Shown: piece after piece, positions 45,449 through 54,317 of the stretch
How positions within the stretch are numbered: position 1 is the stretch's first letter
How the letters are laid out: every line of letters begins with the position of its first letter
NCBI GenBank assembly: GCA_963210315.1
Contig: OY723247.1
Coordinates: 1,364,001 to 1,428,000 of the forward strand
DNA length: 64,000 nt
Source: Rhynchopus euleeides
Lineage: Eukaryota > Euglenozoa > Diplonemea > Diplonemida > Diplonemidae
Direction of reading: 5' to 3'
The notes under the pieces: model-generated
The model's database searches: none
Told to the model about the DNA's origin: nothing
What the model saw: only the letters and a program-made list of their open reading frames with translations
Translations under genes and position numbers: made by a program

Positions 45449-46573
45449 ATGGCGCTCAAAATGACGGCGCCGTTGCCTGTACATCAGGTGGAGGCTGTGA
45501 CACACGGTTCGAAGACGAGGATGCGCTTGGAACAGGAGCGGCTTACACGTATCTTAGACCCGAAGGTCCGCACCATCGGCATCGACCGGCAGCGCCTGGA
45601 CGAGCAGGTGGTAGAGAAGGACCGACGCCTGCGCCTGGAGGAGGAGGCTGATAACTGGCAGCAGCGCCAGGCCGTGCAGCACGACAAGCACATGCAGGCG
45701 CTGCAGCACGAGTCGGACAAGCTGCGGATGCAGCGCGAGATGGACCTGGTGGAATACCGCAAGCGCTTCCAGAAGAAGCAGCAGGGCCTCGAGTGGCACC
45801 TCAACGACCCCAGCATGCAGAAGAACCTCGTCCCGGCACGCCTCTCGGACGACGACCCGCGCTGCACGGTGTCGGGGATGCAGCGCTTCGAGGGGGAGGA
45901 CCTCAACGCGTCTGGGCGCTACCGGCAGCAGAAGGACCAGCTGGCACAGTGGGTTGCAGAGCAGCAGGATGAGAAGGCTGCGCTGCGCAACGCTGAGGCC
46001 GACAGGGAGCGGATGTGGCAGGACAGGCAGAACGAGATCCACGAGAGGTCGTGGCACACGGCGCACCTGCAGGAGCAGCAGCGGAAGCAGGCCACGCTGA
46101 CCACTGCAGAGTTCAACCGCCGCCTTGCTGAGCAGAAGCGCAACGAGGCGCAGCAGGCACGGCACGATGAGAGTGCGAAGAACCTGGAAGAGATCCAGAA
46201 CATGCTTGACAGCGACCTGCTGAACGAGCGGAGCCTGCCAGGGTCCCGTGACAAGATGAAGGGTCTGCTTCCGGAGCAGACCCAGGCTGTGCTGAATCAA
46301 CAGGCACAGCAGCTGGTGCTGCTGCGCGAAAAGCGCATCCAAGAAGCAGAGGACCGCGCGGTGGAGGCGGCACGGCTGCGGCAGGAGATGGAGATGGGTG
46401 TCATGCTGGAGAACAAGGTGAACGAGGAGCGGCGATCGGCGAACATGAAGCTGAATGACGAGCGCCGCGAGCAGTCGCGGCTGAAGGCGGAGAAGCACCA
46501 TGCCTCCACGCGTCTCTACGCTAACGAGGTGGGGGAGCAGTTCTTCGACAGGTTTCAGAAGTCGTCCAGATAG
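45449..46573 (+). CDS. RIB43A: RIB43A-type protofilament ribbon protein of the flagellar axoneme
   Basis: 374 residues, almost entirely helical and charged. It has the hallmarks of the RIB43A/RIBC family: ERLTRILDPKVRTIGIDRQ, then LDEQVVEK, a heptad-rich helix, EWHLNDPSMQKNLVPARLS with DDDPRCTVSGMQRFEGEDL, then QLAQWVAEQQDEK and long coiled coils (about 60-120, 155-245, 280-360). Family members are microtubule inner proteins of doublet microtubules. The length is close to the family norm of ~370-380 residues. The start is chosen at the ATG giving the conserved N-terminus; it follows an AG by 15 bases. It is single-copy, intronless and functionally unrelated to the secreted-protein genes around it. 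It shows that the organism builds a motile flagellum. Confidence 0.93.
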   Translation: MALKMTAPLPVHQVEAVTHGSKTRMRLEQERLTRILDPKVRTIGIDRQRLDEQVVEKDRRLRLEEEADNWQQRQAVQHDKHMQALQHESDKLRMQREMDLVEYRKRFQKKQQGLEWHLNDPSMQKNLVPARLSDDDPRCTVSGMQRFEGEDLNASGRYRQQKDQLAQWVAEQQDEKAALRNAEADRERMWQDRQNEIHERSWHTAHLQEQQRKQATLTTAEFNRRLAEQKRNEAQQARHDESAKNLEEIQNMLDSDLLNERSLPGSRDKMKGLLPEQTQAVLNQQAQQLVLLREKRIQEAEDRAVEAARLRQEMEMGVMLENKVNEERRSANMKLNDERREQSRLKAEKHHASTRLYANEVGEQFFDRFQKSSR

Positions 46574-46842
46574 GGTTGGGGTGAGGGGGTGGGGGTCGTC
46601 TTTCTTACACTTACGGTGCCCGTGTGGTGTTGTATTTGTGTGTGCTGATTGCGTGTTGTATGCATCAGATGCTGCTTCCGCAGCATTCGATCTTTCCAGT
46701 TTGCAGCAGGTGCAACAAAGATGATTCAGCAGGAGGGGTGTCTGTTTGTAGTTTGGAAGTGTTGGGACTGCAGGTTGTGTAGGGTTGGAGGTCACACCAC
46801 ACCCGCACAGGCCTGCACACACGAGGACACTCAGCTGTTGCG

Positions 46843-48042
46843 ATGAGGGCGGCGCTCATGCTGTGTGCGTTTGTGGTGGTGGGGACGTCTGTCGTGGAGG
46901 CGCAGAGGGGCGGGCGGCGGCCGAGGCGCACACCGGTGCCGCGTGTGAGCACCCCGCAGCCGCAGCCCTCACCGGTGACAGGTGCACCCACACCGGTGAC
47001 GGGGCAGCCGGCAGCGACAGGGTCGCCTGTTGCCGCAACGGATGTGCCGCCTGTCGCACCTGCCTCGACACCTGCACCCGCACCTGTGAGCACGGCGGGA
47101 CCAACAGCAGGGCCGACGGACGCACCCGCAACGCCAACAGCGGGACCGACAGCAGCGCCTGCACTGGACTTCGGGGAGGCACTGACACGGCCCGGGCAGG
47201 GGTTGCATCCGCACAGGCACAGTACCTGCCTGTGGTGGCGGGAGGGGGCGTTCCGGCCGCTGCTGGTGCGGCTGGCGTGGCACAGCCTGGCGACGCACAA
47301 CGGGGCGGCGCTGCCGCTCGGGGGGAGCAACGGCGGGTGCGTGCGGACGCGGCCAGAGCTGGCGCTTGCGGACAACCGCGGGGTGGATGTGGCGGTGGAG
47401 GCGCTGGAGGCGGTGAAGGCGGGGCACCCCTTCATCACATACGCAGACCTGTACCAGCTGGCCGGGAACACGGCCCTCGAGTACATGGGGAGCCCGTCGC
47501 TGTTCTGGCGGCCCGGGCGGCGCGACTTTGTGGCCCCTGCGGAGACGGAGACGCGGTGCGTGTCGGACAACGAGCGGCTGCCGCAGAAGCGCATCAACAA
47601 CGACGTGTTCCCGCACCTGGACACGCTGGGCTACTTCTTCGACAAGTTCGCGGAGCTGGGGATCTCGCTCGACACCAACGCGGACGCGCTTGCGATGATG
47701 GTGAGCCTGATGGGCGGGCACAACATGGGGGCGATGCACCTCGACATCAGCGGGAACGAGGGGGTGTGGACGGCCAACAACCTCGTCTTCGGGAACGAGT
47801 ACTTCTTCAACTTGGTCACGGGTCCGTGGGGCAGGGGCACGGCCGAGGAGGGCCCGTTCGACCTGCAGTACCGCGGGGGCCCGCGCCCCGGCTTCGTCAT
47901 GCTCCCCATCGACATGGTCATCCGGCAGGACAGCCGCCTGCTGGCCCTTGCACGCCAGTTTGCGGTAGACCGTGCCTTGTACGAGACTCATTTTGTGGCT
48001 GCCTGGAGGCTGGTCCAGGAGGTTGGTGTCGACTTTCAGTGA
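46843..48042 (+). CDS. Secreted class I haem peroxidase, copy 2 (compensated frameshift)
   Basis: 399 residues, nearly identical to copy 1 with the same signal peptide, Pro/Thr linker and all catalytic residues. Between about 47202 and 47240 it differs: 4 bp are missing, then 26 bp, together 30 bp. The 12 codons between are thus read in a shifted frame (LHPHRHSTCLWW replaces a hydrophobic stretch plus helix VVAAIVRVMEQ) before the frame is restored just ahead of FRPLLVRLAWHS. The first helix of the peroxidase fold is therefore lost or remodelled although the ORF is intact. It could be a recently decayed or neofunctionalised copy. Confidence 0.85.
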   Translation: MRAALMLCAFVVVGTSVVEAQRGGRRPRRTPVPRVSTPQPQPSPVTGAPTPVTGQPAATGSPVAATDVPPVAPASTPAPAPVSTAGPTAGPTDAPATPTAGPTAAPALDFGEALTRPGQGLHPHRHSTCLWWREGAFRPLLVRLAWHSLATHNGAALPLGGSNGGCVRTRPELALADNRGVDVAVEALEAVKAGHPFITYADLYQLAGNTALEYMGSPSLFWRPGRRDFVAPAETETRCVSDNERLPQKRINNDVFPHLDTLGYFFDKFAELGISLDTNADALAMMVSLMGGHNMGAMHLDISGNEGVWTANNLVFGNEYFFNLVTGPWGRGTAEEGPFDLQYRGGPRPGFVMLPIDMVIRQDSRLLALARQFAVDRALYETHFVAAWRLVQEVGVDFQ

Positions 48043-48879
48043 GTGGGTGAGTGAGGCTGTTCTTGTCCCTGTTCTTCATCTTCACACCAAACACCCCTGC
48101 ATCTCACACAGGGCTTGTCCCTCCCAATGCAACAGAACAGACACACACCATGATCCATCCCACGCCGACTTCCTTTTCTGTCGGCATCGGCACCGTGTGT
48201 CCCTGGTGCAGCAGACGCAAACGTCAACAACATTGAAAACAAAAGCTCGAACTTGAACTGGAGCATCAAAGGTGTCTCCACAATTTGTGTTCCTTTTTCC
48301 ACCCACCCTTCCGTATCTAGCGTTGCCCTTCTCTTCTGCCTTCTTCCTTCCTCTCATGAAGAGGGACAGAAGTGCTGCACTTGCAGGACCTCACTGCATC
48401 AGCAGTGTCGTGAGTGAGAGATCACACCACACCAAACCACACGACACCAAGCCCTGGTGAACTTTGACAGTCGATCGCACTGAACGGCACAACCTGCCAA
48501 GCATGTTCCTCCGTTTGTTTCCCAACACATTCAGAATCCGAACACAAGAACCCATCTTGCATTCAACGCAGTTGCACGATCACTGCCTCTGCAGCTTGCT
48601 TGCCACTTGTCTTGTCGTGATTTCTTTACTTAGCTTCTTTCCACTGTCGAACTGTTGTTTAGAACTGTGTGCTGGAAGGGCGCTTTGTGCCTGCCGTTGC
48701 CACACCGCAGCTTCATTGCTGCACCATATGAATCAGGGGAAGGCGGAAGACCCTGCGTCCAAGACTGTACAAAGGCCCTCTCACCTGTACCCCCACACTC
48801 GTCACTTGTGCCGCCACAGTCACTGCCACATTCATGCTGTTTCGAGTGCCAGTGTAAGCCCTCTGTACGATACACACCA
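48043..48879. other. Downstream spacer of peroxidase 2, duplicated
   Basis: Counterpart of 8674-9540; no gene. Confidence 0.65.
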
Positions 48880-50907
48880 CGCTGCCCTGCGTCAAGACCC
48901 AGCAAGCTTGTAACAGCCCGCAGCCCTGCTTGTGGGCTTGGGGGTTGTAGAGCGCTGCGAGACACAGCAGCGCAAGCAAGGTGCGAGCTGCGTTGCCATC
49001 GCAGCACGGGTGGGGTGGCTGCTGCACACACGTGCCCTTCCCTGGAGGTGGAGGTGGAAGAGCTGCATGCAGGCGGAGCATATCATATGCCTTAGACGCA
49101 CGGTCCTACACAATGGCTTGTGCGTCACATGGAGTGCGAGACCCTCAGCGAGGAGACGGGCAGGCAGTCAACACACGCCGACAGACCATCACACCACATG
49201 ATGATCCACATACACAGCAAATATTCTGTCACCTCCGAACTGAGTTGGCGCCCTGTGCGGTGGCATGCGTAACCACTGTGTATCCAAAATACAGTCTGAC
49301 TAGTTGTCTCTTCAGATTCGAGTCCAGTCTTGACATCATCCGAGTGCCCAGTCTTGTTGAGGTGGTGCGGATTCGCACCCTTCAGAAGCTCAGCAACACG
49401 GAGCATATCTTATGCCTTAGACGCACGGTCCTACACAATGGCTTGTGCGTCACATGGAGTGCGAGACGTTGGAGAGAAGCGCTTTGCTGCTGTGCGGCAG
49501 CTTTGCGGAACGTGTGCCTATCATCCTTGTGCGGAAATGATGAACAATTACATCATGAACAATCCAACTCCGAACGACGTTGAGCGACAACCCCTTTTTC
49601 AGGAAGAGCCGTCTGATCGCAGCGCCTTCCCACCCTTCAGAAGCTCAGCAACACGGAGCATATCTTATGCCTTAGACGCACGGTCCTACACAATGGCTTG
49701 TGCGTCACATGGAGTGCGAGACCCTCAGCGAGGAGACGGACAGGCAGCCAACACACGCCGACAGACCATCACACCACATGATGATCCACATACACAGCAA
49801 ATATTCTGTCACCTCCGAACTGAGTTGGCGCCCTGTGCGCTGGCATGCGTAACCACTGTGTATACAAAATACAGTCTGACTGGTTGTTCTTCAGATTCGA
49901 GTCCAGTCTTGACACCGTCTGCCGGTCGTGTGCTTGTGTTGAGGTGGTGCGGATTCCCACCCTTGAGAAGCTCAACAACACGGAGCATATCCTATGCCTT
50001 AGACGCACGGTCCTACACAATGGCTTGTGCGTCACATGGAGTGCGAGACCAACTACTCCATGTGCGTCATCCTGAGCAAAAACACACGCGCACACTGGCA
50101 ACTCGCGGGGCAGGAAGGGCACACAGACAGCACACTCCTGTCAGTGCGGAAATGATGAACAATTGCATCATGAACAATCCAACTCCGAACGACGTTGAGC
50201 GACAACCCCTTTTTCAGGAAGAGCCGTCTGATCGCAGCGCCTTCCCACCCTTCAGAAGCACAGCAACACGGAGCATATCCTATGCCTTAGACGCACGGTC
50301 CTACACAATGGCTTGTGCGTCACATGGAGTGCGAGACCCTCAGCGAGGAGACGGGCAGGCAGCCAACACACGCCGACAGACCATCACACCACATGATGAT
50401 CCACATACACAGCAAATATTCTGTCACCTCCGAACTGAGTTGGCGCCCTGTGCGCTGGCATGCGTAACCACTGTGTATACAAAATACAGTCTGACAGGCG
50501 GACTGTGGCAGCAGTGCTGCGAGTGCGCAGTGGTGCTCATCCCCACCCTTCAGAAGCTCAGCAACACGGAGCATATCCTATGCCTTAGACGCACGGTCCT
50601 ACACAATGGCTTGTGCGTCACATGGAGTGCGAGACGTTGGAGAGAAGCGCTTTGCTGCTATGCGGCAGCTTTGCGGAACGTGTGCCTATCATCCTTGCGC
50701 TGCTGCTCCTGTCCAGCGTGAGATCCTCAAGCGCACAAGAGACACGTGTCGGCAAGTCTAATCAAGGCTGGGTCGCTGCACAGGATGACAAAACAATGTT
50801 ACAATTATCTAGTTTGCCAATCACAGCTTCGGCTATGAGTGATCCATACATTTTCCCGAAGCTGAACTGCAGCAGACATGCACACGAGGTGCATGCACAC
50901 CCACACA
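48880..50907 (+). repeat. Modular repeat block V (fourteen modules)
   Basis: The longest block: A 48880-48991, B 49075-49142, C 49143-49300, B 49400-49467, partial E 49468-49528, D 49529-49626, B 49655-49722, C 49723-49880, B 49982-50049, D 50144-50241, B 50270-50337, C 50338-50495, B 50568-50635, E 50636-50907. A D-B-C sequence occurs twice in tandem. The partial E is fused directly to D at its TTGTGCGG. The block ends ~135 bases before the cathepsin-L 2 start. Its long open frame (49330-50721) is a by-product of the repeat. Confidence 0.87.
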
Positions 50908-51041
50908 TTGACTCAAATCACGAACAGGAGTGGTGTGGAAGTGTGGAATCAGAAGCACAATGACACCATCCCATGACCACAACGTGAAGTGAACACAACA
51001 CAAATTCAAACACAGGACCACACGAGATACACAGAGTTACA

Positions 51042-52297
51042 ATGCGTACCACAGCCCTTCTGGTGTGCGCGCTGATGGCGGCACAGGCACACGGCTACAG
51101 CGAGGAGTACGTGCGTGCGAACTCGAAGCTGCTGTGGCGCAGCTTCAAGAGCGACCACGGCAAGCGCTACGCGAGCCTGGCGGAGGAGGAGCGCCGCTAC
51201 GGGATCTTCACGTCGAACATGCTGAAGGCGGCACGCTTCGAGAAGGAGCAGACGAAGGGTGCGCTCTTCGGTGTGAACGCCTTCTCCGACCTGTCGGCAG
51301 AGGAGTTCAAGGTGTACCACAACCTGCAGGTCCCGCAGAAGGCGAGCCCGCCCCCCATGTTCACCGCTGACGAGGAGAAGGCTGTCCAGGCCTCTGTTGA
51401 CTGGCGTTCCAAGGGTGCTGGTATGTGTTTTGTTTGTTTCATTCATTCGTGAGTTGTGTTGCTGTGTTGCCTTGTTGTGTGTTCTGTTGTGTTGTGTCAG
51501 CTGTCAGATGTCGCTCCTCACTCACACCACCCCTTGTTTCGCAAACAGTGACACACGTGAAGAATCAGGCGCAATGCGGATCGTGCTGGGCATTCAGGTA
51601 TTTCTTTGCTGCCATTTCCAACTGTTTGTGAGGTCTTGTTTGTGTGTGTGTCATGTGCATGCAATGTGATGGCAACAGCTACAGTCACGAACCCCACCAC
51701 CTCCACTCACACGACACACTCACACTCACCAAACACAGCACGACCGGTGGTATTGAGGGCCAGTGGCAGATCTCGGGGAAGACGCTGACGTCGCTGTCTG
51801 AGCAGGAGCTGGTGTCGTGCGACAAGGTGGACTCTGGGTGCAACGGGGGTCTGATGGACAACGCATTCAAGTGGCTGCTGAGCAACCACAACGGGCAGAT
51901 TGTGACGGAGGCGTCGTACCCGTACACGTCGGGGACCGGGAAGAGCGGGACGTGCCAGAGCGTGACGGGGAAGGCGGTGGGTGCCACGATCAAGTCGCAC
52001 AAGGACATCACGCACACGGAGGCGCAGATGAAGGCGTTCGTGTCGACGAGCGGGCCGCTGTCGATCGCCGTGGACGCGCAGAAGTGGCAGACGTACTCGA
52101 GCGGGATCCTGACGAACTGCTGCGGGGTGTTCGGGTGCCAGCTGGACCACGGTGTCCTCATCGTCGGCTACGGGGACGACTACTGGATTGTGAAGAACTC
52201 GTGGGGGTCGAGCTGGGGTGAGTCTGGCTACATCCGTGTCACCTACGGCAGCAACGCCTGTGGTCTGAACCAGTCTCCCTGCACTTCCGTTGTTTGA
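51042..52297 (+). CDS. Cathepsin L-like cysteine protease, copy 2 (three exons)
   Basis: Exons 51042-51420, 51549-51597 and 51739-52297; introns of 128 and 141 bp with GT-AG ends at the same positions as in copy 1. The 328-residue product differs from copy 1 by very few residues (T3 for A3, Q for E in HNLQVPQ) and keeps the Gln-Cys-His-Asn catalytic set. The introns differ from copy 1 by several small indels whereas the exons hardly differ, which suggests purifying selection or exon-biased conversion since the duplication. It is a secreted or lysosomal endopeptidase. Confidence 0.93.
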
Positions 52298-53343
52298 AGT
52301 TGACGTGTGTATTATGTCTGGGTTTGTGTGGCAATGTGACAGGATGGGATCGAAACAATACGGTCTACAACTACCATAGCTTGGTGCTATGACACGAGTG
52401 GCATTTTCATTTGCAGTGTGCTGTTTGTTTCTTTGTTTGTTTGTCTGTCTGTGTGACACCCGACGTTCTTATCGTATCTTCTTCTCTTTTCGCTTTCAAC
52501 GACTCTTCCATATCCTGTCCCACCTTCTGGGGGTCTTCGCTCAGCGGTGCAGAAAAGTGTGCGTTTTTACCTGCTTTATGAGAAAGACGCCGAAGCTTCC
52601 CGATGAGCGAAGACCCCCTTACACTTTCACTTTCATGTTCATGTCCACTTGCCTTCCGCTCCTGTCTGACTCTTGTGGGACCGGGTTGCATGCCGACACC
52701 ACTTCTGGTTTCTGTTGTCTCGGGCTGCTGTGTCAGCAAAGCAAAAGTGTGTTGCACGTTTTGCTGTCGGCACCGCACTGCTTGCGGTGGTGCCTGTTCA
52801 ATACCAATACCCATTCGTTGCACCCGCCTGGCGGGTGCACGCACATCGTGTGAGCGTGTCGTTTGCTGTTGATGGTGGCTGTGCGTGCGTGCACGTGGCT
52901 GCCTGCAGAGGTGTGTGTGTGCAATACAATTGCACATGCGTGTCCTGCCTGCAGGTTGTATGCCCTGTGTGCAGGAGGGACCCTGCTCCAGATGCAACAG
53001 TATCAGCCCAGCCTCACTCTCCCCCGCCCCCACCCTCAGCTGCTCTCAACCTCTTGTTGCATGCACACCACGACGCCGTGCTGCGTCAGGACACAGCAAG
53101 CAGACTTGTACCAGCTGTGTTCATATGACTTGCACTCCTCCCACCGCGATTTCACCTCAGAGTCTCGCGTCCTGCTGTCTTGCTGCTCCAATCCAGCGCC
53201 AGCTCATTGCCGCGCAGACTCCGCACACGTCCATCACTGTCACGTCAACGCCCGCCCTGGAGCACAGCAGGTGGTTGACCAGCTCCCTCTGCGGGGTACG
53301 CCCCCACCCCGACACACACGCCGTTGCCACCCTAACAACAATA
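52298..53343. other. Downstream spacer of cathepsin-L 2
   Basis: Closely matches 24543-25255 up to about 53010, then is unique. It contains the TIR element at 52529-52618 and the hairpin at 52822-52840. Confidence 0.65.
52529..52618. mobile_element. TIR element, GGGGGTCTTCGCT family, copy in cathepsin-2 spacer
   Basis: 90 bp with perfect ends GGGGGTCTTCGCT and AGCGAAGACCCCC. It is paralogous to 24767-24866 through the segmental duplication; its right end is better preserved here. Confidence 0.65.
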
Positions 53344-54213
53344 CGTTGCCCTGCGTCAGGACCCAGCAAGCTTGTAACAGCCCGCAGCCCTGCTTGTGGG
53401 CTTGGGGGTTGTAGAGCGCTGCGAGACACAGCAGCGTCGGCTTGCTGCAACCCCCTCCGTTTGGACTCTTCAGTACCCAGTCTTGTTGAGGTGGTGCGGA
53501 TTCCCACCCTTCAGAAGCCCAGCAACACGGAGCATATCCTATGCCTTAGACGCACGGTCCTACACAATGGCTTGTGCGTCACATGGAGTGCGAGACGTTG
53601 GAGAGCACACTGTTCTGGTACGTCATGCTGCGAGAGACAGAATTCCACAGCAGTGCAGGAAGGGCACACAGACAGCGCACGCCTTTAGGTGCCGAAATGA
53701 TGAACAATTACATCATGAACAATCCAACTCCGAACGACGTTGAGCGACAACCCCTATTTCAGGAAGAGCCGTCTGATCGCAGCACCTTCCTGCCCTTGTA
53801 TCTTGTGCCCACTGCGTGTCTTCGTGGAGCAGACGATCACACCACATGATGACCCACATACACAGCAAATATTCTGTCACCTCCGAACTGAGTTGGCGCC
53901 CTGTGCGCTGGCATGCGTAACTACTGTGTATCCAAAATACAGTCTGACAGGCGGACTGTGGCAGCGGTGCTGCGACCTGGCTTGCCACACAGCGTGTCGG
54001 GTGGAGCACAGGTGATGAGGATGCACAGAACCGCACACTTTAAGCCTGCAGCAGCCCTCCTTTTGGAGATCCCTGTGCTGCTGAAGGTGAGTCTCGTGCT
54101 GGAGATGATTATGTCCATTCCCACCCTTCAGAAGCTCAACAACACGGAGCATATCCTATGCCTTAGACGCACGGTCCTACACAATGGCTTGTGCGTCACA
54201 TGGAGTGCGAGAC
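53344..54213 (+). repeat. Modular repeat block VI (A-B-D-C-B)
   Basis: A 53344-53445 (3' end divergent), B 53529-53596, D 53689-53786, C 53830-53948, B 54146-54213. The last B ends 104 bases before the kinase start codon, so the blocks also occur in front of a gene outside the duplicated set. Confidence 0.85.
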
Positions 54214-54265
54214 GTTCCAGACAGAGCGCTATTTCTGCACCACACGTAACACACCCCACTGCCTA

Positions 54266-54311
54266 TTTAACCCCCCCCCCTCCCTCACTCAACACCCACC
54301 ACCCCCGCCAG
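54266..54311 (+). promoter_or_regulatory. Pyrimidine-rich tract and AG ahead of the kinase gene
   Basis: A C/T-rich stretch with a run of nine or ten C ends in CGCCAG, six bases before ATG 54318. It resembles a 3' splice acceptor, either of a 5'-UTR intron or for leader trans-splicing; which one cannot be told from the sequence. Confidence 0.4.
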
Positions 54312-54317
54312 GCCCCA

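Noticed and set aside
49330-50721. 463-residue ORF through repeat block V
   Set aside because: It is a chain of modules B, C, D and linkers read in one frame; the same modules are in other frames or interrupted elsewhere, and structure, not frame, is what is conserved.
9803-53948. Module C as a box C/D snoRNA (ATGATGA ... CTGA with an internal CTGA)
   Set aside because: The boxes exist, but the span (~105 bases) is long, the terminal stem is only CCA/TGG and is not kept in all copies; weaker than module D, so not proposed as a feature.
53913-54317. N-terminal extension of the kinase frame
   Set aside because: This part is module C, linker and module B sequence; the ATG at 54318 follows a pyrimidine tract and AG and begins unique sequence.
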